NCBI GenBank assembly: GCA_036245525.1
Contig: BTPG01000007.1
Location: forward strand, 120,360,132-120,424,131
Reading direction: 5' to 3'
Origin: Semisulcospira habei
Lineage: Eukaryota > Mollusca > Gastropoda > Semisulcospiridae
Length of the DNA: 64,000 bases
Position 1 is the first letter of the stretch. Each line of letters starts with the position of its first letter. The position numbers were made by a program, and so were the translations under genes. Under the pieces are notes generated by a model, which saw nothing but the letters and a program-made list of their open reading frames with translations, did not search any database and had not been told where the DNA came from. Shown one piece after another: positions 19,487 to 30,972 of the stretch.

Positions 19487-21160
19487 TCAGTAGCGAGTGT
19501 ACCCACCGTTTGCAGCCAAACATTCAATGCAGCGTTGACGCATGAAGTTCACCAGGGTTCGGAGAACATGTAATAATAATAATAATAAGAATAATACTGT
19601 TTATTGCCATTTGCCTTAAGACATAAAGCATAGGAATGTGTGCTGGTGTCGTTACAATTACAAACATCTCAGTCGACTCTATCACACAATTCAATGCTCT
19701 ACACACACTGTCAAAACTTTAAAACTGAACAACTAATCTCACAACCCAATGCGTACCCATTAACACACCCACGCTCATTTCCCACACACACTGACACAAC
19801 ACACACGCCTATTAATCTAAAAAGTCTAAATTAATTAAAGGTATATCGTTTAAAATGAAAACAGACTATCATAGAGTAAATATGTCACTAATTTAGTGAT
19901 CACAGTCGGGTGTAAAACTAGTTAATATATATCGTAAGACTAGGCTAATACTGATATGCACTATTCTCTCGACCGTCGGGGGCGCGCCCTGCCGGGGAGG
20001 AGACTCATGGAGTCAACTCGACCAAAAGCGCCGCCAACAACCAAGGGGATAGCACAAGGGATGGGCGAGGGCGAGGTCGAGGTGCTCTGTAGGCCGGCCA
20101 CACAATACCATACACATACGCACACTCACTCAGTCATTCACGAAAACATCAGTCCTCGGCAATGAAACTATGATCGGCCCACAGAGCACATAATCGCACG
20201 CTTATAGCACTGAAAGGGCTCGGACAGCACTAGGGATCGCTTCCCACTCTTGATGCAGGAACTGAGTCAGCAAGGGGACGCCTTGAGGTGGGGGGGGGGG
20301 GGGGTAGGGGTTGCTGACTACACGTTACCCCAGCACATCCCAGAGGTGCTCGATGGGAGCCAGGTCAGGTGAACGAGCTGGCCACTCCATCCTCATGATG
20401 CTCCGTTGCTCATCCACCACACGGGCGCTTTGAGGTCGAGCGTTGTCGTCCTGCAGAACAACATTGTCGCCTATGGCTTGGAGAGCTGGCTGGATGAGGG
20501 GCTGCACAATCTCGTCCCGATAGCGCAGTCAGGGTGCCGTGGATGACGTGGAGGGGGGTCCTGCCTACCCTGCTGAGGCCTGCCCAGACCTCCTCCGTAG
20601 CGATCCACCTCTTGGACGCATCCATCCGTGAATCGCTCGCCCTGGCGTCTCCAGACCCTCACCCTGCCGTCGTTGAAGGACACAGTAAACCGTGACTCAT
20701 CAGCAAACAGAACCTGAGTCCACTGGAGTCTGTTTCACCTCACATGTTGACGACACCAGGCAACCCTGGCTCTGCGATGAGCTGGAGTGAGGGGTATTCT
20801 CACTGCTGCTCTGCATGAAGCCAGGCTAATTTCGCGCAGACGTCAGCAGACTGTGCTTCTGCTGACGTTAACGTTTGCAGCTTGCGTCAGCTGACGTCGC
20901 AGAGTGGTTGACGTAACAGTTCGGTCGCGCAGAGACGTCACACAGAGGTATCTGTCCTCCCTTCTGCTGGTGCAGCTCGGGCGTCCTGAGCAGGGTCGTC
21001 GTTCTGCCCTTCCAGTTTCTTGGAATCGTGCCAGCAGCCTTTGGATCACCGAATGGGACACCCCAAGACGTCTCCCAACTTCTTGTCCGGAAATTCCATC
21101 CTGCAGCCATGCTAGCGCCCGGACTTGATCTACTGGCGTTAGGTTTCGTCGTGGTGGCAT
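19487..21160 (-). pseudogene. Tc1-like transposase, broken
   Basis: Tc1 transposases cut and paste their element using an N-terminal helix-turn-helix DNA-binding part and a DDE catalytic part. Here the start is MPPRRNLTPVDQVRALAWLQ at 21160 downward and the helix-turn-helix segment includes GQEVGRRLGVSHSVIQRLLA. The catalytic part is found in pieces in shifted frames: VLFADESRFTVSFNDGR (first Asp), VLQDDNARPQSARVVDE (second Asp) and RSPDLAPIEHLWD (third acidic residue, Glu). The C-terminus CLAANGGYTRY ends at a stop at 19487-19489. Several frameshifts and a 0.65-kb insertion separate these, so it cannot be active. Confidence 0.9.
19567..20216. mobile_element. insertion inside the Tc1 transposase
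   Basis: Transposase coding runs up to FLHQEWEAIPSAV (about 20216) and resumes at LVNFMRQRC (about 19556). The intervening 650 bp begins ATGTAATAATAATAATAATA and has no coding match. Flanks GGGTTCGGA and GGGCTCGGA could be an eroded target duplication. Type of insertion unknown. Confidence 0.65.
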
Positions 21161-21513
21161 GGTTAGGAAAGTGACAATTATGCCCCTACTGTACCGGTAT
21201 TTGTAGCGAGACAGAAGTGCTCAGTGTTCACGACTGACCCTTTTAGCACGTGCATCACGACTTTACCGATTTTTTTCACCTGCCTGCCTTTGGTACGCTT
21301 GCCAATATCGCACAGCTTTTCACAAAAACTGACATTTGACACGTTCTTGGAAATTGATTGTTGTCTATTGTTCCCTGTACAGTGGACTGTCTAAGATAAA
21401 CTTTTAACCCATTTGGATCGAAAGAACATTGTATTTTATTAGCGTACTTGCGACGATAAACAATGACACAAAAAGTGGGGTGGCCCTTAAGTTTTGACCA
21501 ATAGTATATATTG

Positions 21514-21592
21514 ACTAACCCTTTGGGTGTCGGTAGCGGTTTTAGTCGCGATGATTCCGACTAAAATCGCTACCGACACCCAAAGGGTTTAA
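21514..21592. mobile_element. PAL-I palindrome
   Basis: CTAACCCTTTGGGTGTCGGT faces ACCGACACCCAAAGGGTTTA; inner GCGGTTTTAGTCG and CGACTAAAATCGC. The right end is TTAA. The G in GGGTGTC is matched by C in GACACCC, unlike GGCTGTC/GACAGCC in other copies. It adjoins the Tc1 end. Confidence 0.9.
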
Positions 21593-22011
21593 GAAACAGA
21601 CACATTGATTGATAGCACACATTGTGTTAAAATTATACATTTATTTTTTGTCATGACGACTTACCAGGGCTTTCGCGTGTATCCACTTGCACGGGTGCAT
21701 ACTTAGGCCTACATTTGTGTGTGTGGCTCACATTCTAGTTTTTTTGGGGTTTACACGATTTGGAAATGTCAATGAAACTACCGTACAGAAGCACTTCAGT
21801 CGATACTTGCTCTTGTCAGCAGAAGACTGTCAGAACCTGTCACGTGATGCGGGTCACGTGGTACGGTCGCACCCGCTTGCACGCGAGGCGCCTGTGTGAG
21901 CACTCGGCGAACCCTCGGGTTATTGGGGGCTTGATGGGTGGATAATGGGATGAAGCCAGTGCGGAATAGACGTGTACACTTCAAAAGCACTTCGGCCCTG
22001 CCTGCCACCCC

Positions 22012-22119
22012 CAATGAGTGAAAGGTCCGCGGGTCGACGGCGGCCGCAGTTGGCCCGCGCACGGCCGTGCGCGGGCCATCTGCGGCCGACGTCGGCCCGG
22101 GAGACTTTTGCTAACTGGG
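22012..22119. repeat. PAL-G palindrome
   Basis: CCCAATGAGTGAAAGGTCCG left; GCCCGCGCACGGCCGTGCGC centre; GGGAGACTTTTGCTAACTGGG right. A short PAL-D piece (22178-22226) follows. Confidence 0.85.
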
Positions 22120-22439
22120 CCGCTGTGGATTTACTTCTGTCGTTATATCAGTGGCAACAGCCGGTTATGTCCATTTGTTGAGAAAAGCGAGATTGTCACT
22201 GTCTGTCAATGAAAATCTCGCTTTTGTTTAAAAAAAGAAAACAAGAAAAAAAAAAAAAACTTAAAAAAAAAGAAAAGAAAAAATGACGTACTGACTTTTT
22301 GCTATGCAACAACAGACGTATGAATCCTGTCAGACCCCGACACACTACGACAAGATGTGGATCGACCATGACAGTTCCGGAAAGAATAGCTTGGCACCTT
22401 GTTCCTTTTACTCGTGTTTGTTGCCGGGAACATCGACCT

Positions 22440-22650
22440 AGTTGGACTCTGAGTATGAGTCCCTTTGTTCCTCCGACACTAAAACACTACCTATTTTACT
22501 TATTTTGACCTGCATCTGTGATGATAATTACGACGACCTTTTCCTTACTCTGAGTGAGAGTCCCTTTGTCCCTCTGACATTAAATCACAACTCGACTTAC
22601 CGTGCTAGATTCGTTGTGACCTACATCTGTGACCGCTCTGGCCACTCCCT
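22440..22650. repeat. imperfect 100-bp tandem duplication
   Basis: GACTCTGAGTATGAGTCCCT and ACTCTGAGTGAGAGTCCCTT start two copies that share CCTTTGT, CTCYGACAYTAAA and GACCTRCATCTGTGA. No coding sense was found. Confidence 0.6.
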
Positions 22651-22654
22651 GTAA

Positions 22655-23340
22655 TAATTATTACAAAAACATTTCCATAATTTATGCTTGAATGCCTATA
22701 TCTTCCCCAAGCAGGTCTACAAATACCGTCCAGGAAAGGGGAGGGAAATCTGCGTGTAAATATGTTGACAGCAGAAGTGACAATGGCGCCATGTTTGACG
22801 GTCGATTAGACGACTGAGGAGCGCTGACCAAAACATTCTGGCGCGGGCGATATTCTCCGTCACATAAATTCGTCAGTCAACTAATCCTCTCACTCCTCTT
22901 GTTGGTTCCATAAGTTCTGAGTGTGGGTTTGCTTTCCGGCCTTGATCTAACATAACTTCTATGTTGTGTTTTATTCTTCATTCGGTCAATCAACAAACTG
23001 AAGGCAAGCAAACAAACTATCATGCAAGCAAGCGGGCGGCTCATAAGAGTGACAATCAGAAGAGTATACAATCGAGCAGTCCAGTCCGTCCGTCCACGAG
23101 TGAATGAACTGCTAAAAAAAATAAAACGAATGGCATTCATTCTTTTTTTTCACTGACGAATTTATTCAATGAATACATTCTTCATTGAGAGAAAGAATTA
23201 ATAAATAATTATCTTCTACCTGCTTACAGTATATAATAATGACATTGCGCTTCTGCGGCGGAGATAGACCAAAACAAGTACGCACCATTATAATATTTAC
23301 GAAGGCCGCACACTGGCTGCTCCGCCCCGCTAAACCTTAC
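22655..23340. other. no recognised feature
   Basis: Moderately AT-rich single-copy-looking DNA. I see no exon with consistent splice signals and no palindrome family member. A copy of GCGCGGGCGATATTCTCCG at 22841 is the only GC-rich point. Confidence 0.4.
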
Positions 23341-23592
23341 ACCCATGACTGACACTCGAGGTGTGATAATTGTACGTCAGTTACCTCGCTTTAATCCCAC
23401 GGTTCTTTTGATCCCTGTCGCCTGCAAGTCTGCGAGCTGGCGCGGCCTGGCACCTTCCGCCAGACGAAAACATGACGTGGACATTTATATACGACTGGGC
23501 TTTTTGGCAGACAATAGTACCTTGATCGGTCTTTTCATATGATAGCGCCAAGTACTGTTCAGATTTGGCAGACCAGGGCTCAGTTGCTTTAG

Positions 23593-23666
23593 CCATGCGC
23601 CAGCCACTAAGCATGTGCTCTCTGTAGCGGAGCACCTTACTTAGTGGCTGGCGCAGGACTAAGCTG
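23593..23666. repeat. PAL-N palindrome
   Basis: CCATGCGCCAGCCACTAAGC faces TTAGTGGCTGGCGCAGG around TGTGCTCTCTGTAGCGGAGCAC. A half copy with CCTTGCTTAGTGGCTTACGC is at about 52805-52830. Confidence 0.85.
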
Positions 23667-23742
23667 ACGCGTGCAACTGGCCCCTGATCCCAGCTCTATT
23701 CCTAGTTTCGAGTGACATTTATGCACCCAATGCCACGTGATA

Positions 23743-23810
23743 TGTGTGCTGGTCTGTGATTTTGGCCCTTACGGTCCAAGACATAAGGTTCAATATTACA
23801 GATCAGTACA
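23743..23810. repeat. PAL-F palindrome
   Basis: TGTGTGCTGGTCTGTGATTT and AATATTACAGATCAGTACA around CCCTTACGGTCCAAGACATAAGG. Confidence 0.82.
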
Positions 23811-24066
23811 TTTACGTTAACTAACTCATTCAATATCTCCCCTTTTATCTAGCTATATGCAACATATCTAGTAAAAATAAGAAAAATTACGGACTCCAGT
23901 GTGGATCAACCGGTTTTTGTGAAACGGCCATTTTCACGCCAATGAGCACCTTAATCAAAACATTTAAAAATACTCCCCGAGATTATTCTTTTAGGATCAA
24001 TATCCTACAATTTCAAGCTTGTCCGTCCTCAAACACGGGCTCTAGTCGCTCTCTCTCTCTCTCTTT

Positions 24067-24067
<1 letters not shown>

Positions 24068-24130
<63 letters not shown>
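24068..24130. repeat. (CA)n microsatellite
   Basis: About 31 CA units preceded by a short (CT)n run from 24050. Downstream, 24430-24515 is a run of G interrupted by T, A and C. Confidence 0.95.
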
Positions 24131-24132
<2 letters not shown>

Positions 24133-24859
24133 AACACAAAACCCTCAGACTGGGTGACCTACCATTTTATGTGAAAATGGGTTCCCATATTTCTATTTAT
24201 TCTAGGGCTCTGGAGTTGATGCCAATGTTTAGAACTCACCTTATAACTAAGCTCTACAACTTAAAATAAAATAGACATTTTCTAGAAACAGAGCCACTGG
24301 ATGGAAAAAAATGGGTGTTTACCCCAAAAGTGGGTGCCTCTCACACAAAACTGGGATTACAGTGAAAATACCTCACTAAAGATACCTTTGGTTGATTTTA
24401 CTATTATGATTGTTTGAGTGGGGTTGTAAGGGGGTTGGGGGGGGGGAGAAGTGTGTGTGTGTGGGGGGCGGGGCGGGGGGGGGGGGAGGGGAGGGTGGGG
24501 GGGGGGGGAGAGGGGGTCATCACTTTTGGTTTATAGAGCTGCTCAATGCACTCTTATGAATGAAAGAGTTTCATTATCAGTGGAATCAGTAGGTCATTTC
24601 AGAGGCGCACACTGAGTTGCACGTCAAACCACTCACAAATACTCATTTGGAGTGCACCAGATGGATCCAGTTGGCAAAGTCCCACATTCCACACTATAGG
24701 ACAGCTAAGACTGAAAAGCAATCGTGGCGTTTATGGCGCGGTACAAGGTTTAAAACTAAGAAAATGTTGTTTTTAGAAGCGTGTCGGGCAAAAGTTTTTA
24801 TGAAAACTGTTTTAAAACCTCTTTTAACTCAACTTTTCTTAATGTTAAAAGTGTTTTAT

Positions 24860-25235
24860 TGTACATTACTTAACGTCCCGACAGCAACAAGGCTTTCTCA
24901 GGACGTGCCTGCACTGCTTGTGAAAAAACAACAACTAAACAGAACATTGAATGTATATCGCCAGCCGGTCAAATACATTAAATAAACCTAACACATGGGG
25001 CCTACATAAAGCTAAGACCATTTAGCAACACACATCCAATATCAAGAGCTACAGGCAGTGCAGACAGTAGGGAGAGTTTTAAAAAGTCAAATACAGGTGA
25101 ATGGACAAAGGGCCGACAGAGACACATGCCCCAGAATAGAGAGAAAAACCCACCCTGTGGGGCTGACCAGGGTGCCCCTGGGAAATAAAAAGTAGTTAAC
25201 CCCACCCAAGTCCCCCAGGGCAGACCCGGGTGGGG
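24860..25235 (-). repeat. 375-bp interspersed repeat, copy 3
   Basis: Minus-strand copy from ACTTAACGTCCCGACAGCAA to CAGGGCAGACCCGGGTGGGG. Confidence 0.88.
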
Positions 25236-25415
25236 TTAAAAGTGTTTTAATTTACAAGCATGTCGTAACTGATATGCATCTATTCCAACGTATAGTGCTG
25301 GATATTTTTCCCATCCTCGCCTTCTCTCGGGCTTCGCTCAACACTCGACTTTCCAGTCCTTCCCTGAAACACCCCCAACCGGTCTGCCCTCAACACTCGA
25401 CTTTCCAGTCCTTCC

Positions 25416-25765
25416 CCTGGGGGACTTTTTAGTTCCCAGGGGCACCCTGGTCAGCCCCACAGGGTGGGTTTTTTCTCTATATTCCGGGGGCATGTGTTTC
25501 TGTCTACCCTTGGTCCATTCACCTGCATTTTCCTTTTTTAAACTCTCCCTACTGTCTGCGCTGCCTGTGGCTCTTGATATTCGATGTGTGTTGCTAAATG
25601 GTCTTAGCTTTATTTAGGCCCCATGTCGTAGGTTTTATTTAACGTATTGGACCGGCTGGCGACATACATTCAATATTCTGTTGAGTTTTTGTCACTAGCA
25701 GTGCAGGCACGTCCTGAGAAAGTCTTGTTGCTGTCGGGACGTTAAGCTATGTACAATCAATCAAC
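25416..25765 (+). repeat. 375-bp interspersed repeat, copy 4, 5' disturbed
   Basis: From CCTGGGGGACTTTTTAGTTC to CGTTAAGCTATGTACAATCA. Upstream, CAACACTCGACTTTCCAGTC occurs twice in 60 bp (25341 and 25391), so the junction was rearranged. It forms an inverted pair with copy 3 across 180 bp. Confidence 0.85.
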
Positions 25766-26515
25766 CTTCCTTCAAACGGACAGCATTCACACAAATAATA
25801 CTTTACTATTACATCAGAAAATGGCCCATCCAAGCCTGCACTCTTTTAACTGCACTAAACGACTGACTGGTGCAGACGACGCATGAAACGACGCTGACTC
25901 TGTGACGTCATTTCCATTCAATCAATTTGTGCATACAATCCAAAAGGAGATGCGGCATTGATAACATCGACAAACCTACAAAATAAAGCAACAGGTTCAA
26001 CCAAAAGGTCGGGCAGGACAAAAGACAACAGCAGCCTCACCCAAAGTCTAAACGTCCTCTCTTACAATGCGCACTCATACAATCACTTCACTTCTTAGCA
26101 ACCGGCGCACGAATATAATTATAGGCTAAGTCAAACTAAAACAGAAGATAGTGGCGAAAAACCCTTTAAAATAGAAACAAAGAACGACGTTTCAGATCAA
26201 ATATTCTTCATCTGACATGGAAACAAACGTAGAAAACGTATAGGCTAAGTCCCTGGTGAACGTATACATGAATCTCAAATCTGCCACTAGACATCACCTT
26301 TCTCCACATCACCCCGGAAGTACATTACAACTCAACACTTTTTTTTAACAAAACAACCACACCCTCAAATAACAAACCTAATTCTGTAGAAACATAAACA
26401 ATTTACTCCCTAAAACAACAAAATATCCCCCCTGACCCATATCAGCTATGAAGTTATTTATAGTTAGCTGAGAAGGGTGATGTAATACATACACGCTCAT
26501 TTTCAGGGTTCTGTG
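25766..26515. other. no recognised feature
   Basis: AT-rich DNA with no convincing exon and no palindrome member. A short (AC)n run lies at 26520-26534. Confidence 0.4.
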
Positions 26516-26769
26516 TCACAACACACACACACACATTGCTGGGAGGGACAAGTTTTCAAACACACTACCGGCGTGTCTGTTAAACACAAAAGTGCATGTG
26601 TTAACGCCAAAATGAGAAAAAACGGATTTTTTTACTTTTTATGAATCTTTACCGCAAGACAATGCAGAAACAACCCTCAGAAAAAATGGGTGTCTGACTT
26701 GGAAACCCAGAATTATACACATACCCAGTTTCCATAAGGATGGTAAAGACAGTCACCCGTTTTAGGTCT

Positions 26770-26884
26770 TTCGCTCGCACGCACGCACGCGCGCGCGCGC
26801 GCACGCGCACGCGCACGCGCACGCGCACGCGCACGCGCACGCGCACGCGCACGCGCACGCGCACGCGCACGCACACGCACACGC

Positions 26885-26938
<54 letters not shown>
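26770..26938. repeat. (CACGCG)n to (CA)n compound array
   Basis: CG-rich GCACGC and GCGCAC repeats grade into CACACG and then pure CA at the right end. Alternating purine-pyrimidine throughout, so it could form Z-DNA. The following CGGCGCTTTGGCGCC hairpin and GACGTGACGTCATTTTTATC recur inverted at 32965-33055. Confidence 0.93.
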
Positions 26939-26940
<2 letters not shown>

Positions 26941-27243
26941 CGCTTTGGCGCCAAAAAGACGTCCTCTAGCAAGGTTCGCATAGCTAGACGTGACGTCATT
27001 TTTATCTTGTTACTTCTTTGCCAGAATTTCTGCCCCGCACGCCAAATACGTCACGTCATGTGCATGCTCCGGAATGTGCTCCAATCAGCCCCATTTCAAA
27101 GTCTACCGTGTTTTCAATACGGTAGACAAAAATCACCAACCACCACGCATTTGCACATAGGTGTATATGTACTTAATTTTTAAAATACTGACCAGAGGGG
27201 TGACTGCCAAGGGGGTAAAACGGAAAGAAAATCCAAATAAAGG

Positions 27244-27330
27244 AAGAAACACGCTTAGAAAACAAATTACATGTACATCACAATTTAATAAATGTGTTGT
27301 AATTGTCTTTTTAAGCGTGTTTCTTTCTTG
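27244..27330. repeat. PAL-E palindrome
   Basis: GAAACACGCTTAGAAAACAA faces TTGTCTTTTTAAGCGTGTTTC around AATTTAATAAATGTG. An (ATT)n run follows to 27370. Confidence 0.85.
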
Positions 27331-27331
27331 A

Positions 27332-27369
<38 letters not shown>

Positions 27370-27533
27370 CATTGTCCCCGAGACGACTACCTGTCCAACC
27401 TCAAGAGATATACGTGTGCTGGTATACACAGCACACATTTGTACGAGGGTTCATTTAAAAACAACAACAACAACACCTGTCGATTTAGACGACTCTGGGT
27501 CTCATTGCAGCCTGCAGTGCCGATGGACATGGA

Positions 27534-27604
27534 TTAACTCATTCGAGACGTGCCGCCTCCGCATATGCCGCGTATCCGGAGGCGGCACGTCTCGAATGAG
27601 TCAA
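27534..27604. mobile_element. PAL-H palindrome
   Basis: TTAACTCATTCGAGACGTGC to GCACGTCTCGAATGAGTCAA; centre CCTCCGCATATGCCGCGTATCCGGAGG written as two partly overlapping stems. The right TTAA has changed to TCAA. Confidence 0.88.
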
Positions 27605-28236
27605 TGGTCGGTCAGTCCATCTCTTGTTTGTTCTTGTTACAGGCTGCACGGGCTCATGACGAGGCAGACAGCAAGTCCGGTTTTGTGCAAAGCGAGATTT
27701 TAATTGCGACGCCTGTCACAAAATGGACTCGCCGTCTCTTCTTGTTCAGATCCACACTGGATGTGTACATCGATTCGCTACAGACAAACAGTGTGAGCAG
27801 ACCTGGTGCCTCTTGCTGGTCTTGCACTTTATGTTCGTGTCCCTTTGTCCTATCAAGCAACCCCTTCCCCGACGAGAAAAAGCAAACATGTTTCTTGTGT
27901 GTCTCTTTGTTGAGACCGATTTGTATATATGTCTTCCTTCGACGGTCGTGGCGGTTGGTCCTTGAATAAACACAGATTTCAGAAAAAAAAAAAAATCATT
28001 TCAGTGGCAGGTAAGGGTTTAAATTTCACGGTGCTTTTGCTATGGGGGGGGGGGGGGGGTAGGGGGGGGGGGATGATTTTAGCTCGATTGAATGGCAGGC
28101 TATTACAAGTTTTACACCTTTCTCTAATATGAAACAGAGCTTCATGGGCCCTTGAGGCGGTGTCTGGGATCTTTGAGCTCTACATCTGTGGTCCGCAATT
28201 TGAGTAATTGAAGCGGCGTTTCGGGACTTGTCTAGC

Positions 28237-28408
28237 TAACTCATTAAGCTGTGAGGACGAAATAATAAAATTTCTGATATATCCCCGGAGGTCTAGGTGA
28301 CAGTTCTGGAGACAGATCTACCATGGTAGTTCAAAGGTTGTCAGAATAGCTTGGTGCCTAAAGGCGCCACGCTATTCTGACACCACCCTTGAACTATCAT
28401 GGTCGATA
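28237..28408. mobile_element. PAL-C element, right end lost
   Basis: CTAACTCATTAAGCTGTGAG at the left; core AGAATAGCTTGGTGCC with GGCGCCACGCTATTCT; then CACCCTTGAACTATCATGG. The right outer arm is replaced by a PAL-D-like AATGAAAATGAAATACAATC. Confidence 0.75.
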
Positions 28409-28457
28409 CAATGAAAATGAAATACAATCAAAATCTTGCTTTTATAAAATGAGCAAA

Positions 28458-28670
28458 TTAACCTTTCAAGCCCCAGGTCCCACTTCTCAAATTTTGGAGG
28501 TGTTGCCTAACGACCATGCACCACTTGCAGGAGATGGCTTGACCATGATAATTCAAGGGTAGAGCCAGATTAGCTTGGCGCCTGAAGGCGCCAAGCTAAT
28601 CTGGCACTACCCTTGAATTATCACGGTCGAGCCATCTCCTGCTGTAGGGATCCGGGTCTAAACGGGTTAA
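28458..28670. mobile_element. PAL-B element, TTAA-flanked
   Basis: TTAACCTTTCAAGCCCCAGG to GGGTCTAAACGGGTTAA. The core is intact; TGGCTTGACCATG on the left is matched by ACGGTCGAGCCATC on the right. Confidence 0.92.
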
Positions 28671-28849
28671 CACGGTCCTACATTCCCCCCCCCCCCCTTC
28701 ACAAGGCAGTCATGGTGTGCGGAACACCCTCTCCCGTCTCCGCTTCAGGGCGATAGGATCCTGCAGATACCGTGACACATGCGAATCGACGTCTCGTGCA
28801 TACAGCAGGCATTGTCAGATCTGGCCGTTATATGGCGAGAGCAAGCACG

Positions 28850-29096
28850 GCCATTTTGGAGACAAGCGAGATTTTCATTGTTATATAATGAAATTCTAGC
28901 TTTTCTCCTCCAAAATGAACATTCTAGCTTTTGCCATATGATAATAACGACAGACTGCATGTCGGCCTATATTGCTTTGTGAAGGCAAAAGACGGTTGAT
29001 CCATTTTGGGGAAAAGCAAGGTTGTCAACGTATTACAATGAAAATCTCGCTTTTCACAAAAAAATGGACTTATTGTCTTTTGCCATCACGCGGGCA
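28850..29096. repeat. two adjacent PAL-D palindromes
   Basis: First: CATTTTGGAGACAAGCGAGA with AGCTTTTCTCCTCCAAAATG (28852-28920). Second: GAAGGCAAAAGACGG (28981) to GTCTTTTGCCATCACG (29090), inner AAGCAAGGTTGTCAACG with CAATGAAAATCTCGCTTTTC. Confidence 0.85.
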
Positions 29097-29099
29097 GCC

Positions 29100-29855
29100 G
29101 GCCTTATGCATCATTCCAACCCATCACTTTGCGTGAGACTTGAACTGTCAGTTTCGCGTACTCTGCACTTTTCTCCTTTTGCTCTATAGTTCTCTCCCTT
29201 TGGTTGTAATTATCGCCCTTTCTAAGTGCTGGTGATTGTGATGCCGTGATTGCAGGTTAGGATTTCTCACTTGTCACGCTCTTTCGTCCTCATCCCGGTC
29301 AGCCATCCCGAATTACCTCCTCTTTATGAGTAAAATGTGTGCTGGCCGGTCTGTGAGCACGATTCTTCTTCTTCATGGTTTAAGTGGTATAATCTCTTCA
29401 AACAACATTAATCATATCATACGAGTAAGAAAGATGCTAATAATACAATACATCCCTATTCTCAAAAGTCTATCTATTTGCATTTGACACAAGGGTCGAT
29501 GTGAGTAGGTGCCTCTGTGATCATGCAGCGTTTTGCCACTGTCGAGAGGCAAGAAAAGTAACACACATTGTCATTATCAAGGGACACAATCCGCATTGCA
29601 GGTTAGGAGGAGATAATTGTCCAAGGGACACAACCTTTTGGCGGGTTGAGGGGAGATAATCGTCACTGGCATTGTGGTTGCGGGTGCTGATTGGGCAGAT
29701 AAGTCCGCAAGGCGACGGGAACCAGTCTTTCGACGCAGACGACCGTTCACTATACAGGCGTCTGATCAGAACAGGTCTAGAGTTGTACAATAAATAATAT
29801 AGTGTCTCCTGGTCCTACAAGCAAAGGGTATATACGTTATATATTCCCGCTGTCG
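29100..29855. other. no recognised feature
   Basis: Contains two loose copies of GGAGATAATTGTCCAAGGGACACAA-like sequence near 29569-29665. No exon could be supported. Poly-A-rich tracts lie at 29857-29881. Confidence 0.4.
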
Positions 29856-30183
29856 CAAAAAAAAAAAAAAAGAAAAAAAAAGTCTTGCGGTAGGAAACTT
29901 TTTCTGAGATGATTTTCGTCATTCGCTATTATACAGTTTTACAGCAGAACCTATTTTTAGCGACCACCCTTATGAAAAATCGCCCTGTCCTTAACAGAGT
30001 GTCAACTATCATCAAACACCAGCATTTGGGTGGCTACAGCCACCTAAATGGTGGTTTCAATGACATGTGACGCTTTTTGCCCTTCAAGACTTTTCTTGAC
30101 ACAGCAGTAATGTCTTCCTGCACAAAAAAAAAAAAAGAAAAAAGAAAAAGAAAAGGTGATTGCGCAAAACAGGTTCTGCTGTA

Positions 30184-30285
30184 CCCGGTAAGCAAAGGAG
30201 TCCCCGCGCCGGCGTCGGCCGAAGTGAGCCCGCGCACGACAGTGTACGCACGACGTCGGCCCGAGGGTCTTTTGCTTACTGGGGT
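30184..30285. repeat. PAL-G palindrome
   Basis: CCCGGTAAGCAAAGGAGTCC and GAGGGTCTTTTGCTTACTGG; the inner GC stem is eroded (GAGCCCGCGCACGACAGTGT). Confidence 0.82.
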
Positions 30286-30419
30286 ATACAGGTCAAGAGT
30301 GTCTCTCCTCTGAACGAACAGTTTTGCAGGCGAGCTGGGCACGCGAGAAGCATAGATTCTCATGATGAATATTTCAGATTTGCAAACTGATGACTGGTAG
30401 ATTAAAGACTTGGTTGGTT

Positions 30420-30735
30420 GGTTGCTTAGTTTAGGGTTTAACGTCCACCACGGCACCGAAGTGATAATGGACGGCCCTGACGGACGTGTTATGGGGGGTC
30501 GGGGGGGGGGGAGGGTGGGTGGGCGGGAGGGGGGTGGGTGGGTGGGTTTGGGGGGGCAGGTAAACCTATTGTCTATAGAGTTCGCCCTAAACACTCATCA
30601 ATTCAGGCGCACTGCAGCTGTGCCACTTTGATTTACCAGGACCTTTCAACGGACATGTTATTAAACAAGCCCGTCTTTTCCCCCTGGATCGCGAGTCCAT
30701 TTACCGGGGCCTGGGACTGGGACTCGAACCCTTGA
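30420..30735 (+). repeat. interspersed repeat with TTTAACGTCC start, copy 1
   Basis: GGGTTTAACGTCCACCACGG through a G-rich insert to TGCCACTTTGATTTACCAGG and CAAGCCCGTC. A second copy is at 43090-43300. It ends near GGGACTCGAACCC, the complement of a tRNA B box, so a tRNA-like head may lie on the minus strand. Confidence 0.75.
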
Positions 30736-30774
30736 CCCGGCGATTCCCTTCGCTCTCTTTCGTTCCGACGCTAA

Positions 30775-30972
30775 AGCTGAGGTGCAATGAGAAAAACCTG
30801 CCCAGCGCGTGTTTTAAAAAGACTACAGGACCCAGCTTGGGCCCTGCCCCTAAGTGGGTCAAATCGGTTCGTAACTCAGTTGACGGAGTTGGCAACCGCG
30901 TATCCCGAGCTTGCAAAACTCTCGGAAAACGACAGACCACTTCCTGTTGCACGAAAATCATCGCGATTAGCA
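30775..30972 (+). repeat. inverted pair, left copy
   Basis: AGCGCGTGTTTTAAAAAGAC, CAGGACCCAGC, AACTCAGTTGACGGAGTT and GACCACTTCCTGTTGC recur inverted at 31645-31862, at roughly three quarters identity. Confidence 0.75.

Larger units (their letters stand above)
19277..21504 (-). mobile_element. Tc1/mariner-type transposon, decayed, with nested insertion
   Basis: Terminal inverted repeats are CTAATGGTCAAAACTTAAGG at 19277 and the complement of CCTTAAGTTTTGACCAATAG ending at 21504. A TA dinucleotide flanks each side (19275-19276 and 21505-21506), as expected of Tc1/mariner target choice. It holds one transposase pseudogene on the minus strand. The 2.2-kb length exceeds a typical Tc1 element because of an insertion at about 19567-20216. 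Confidence 0.9.

Noticed and set aside
24617..24985. 122-codon frame
   Set aside because: More than a third of it runs through the minus-strand 375-bp repeat, and the remainder has no motif.
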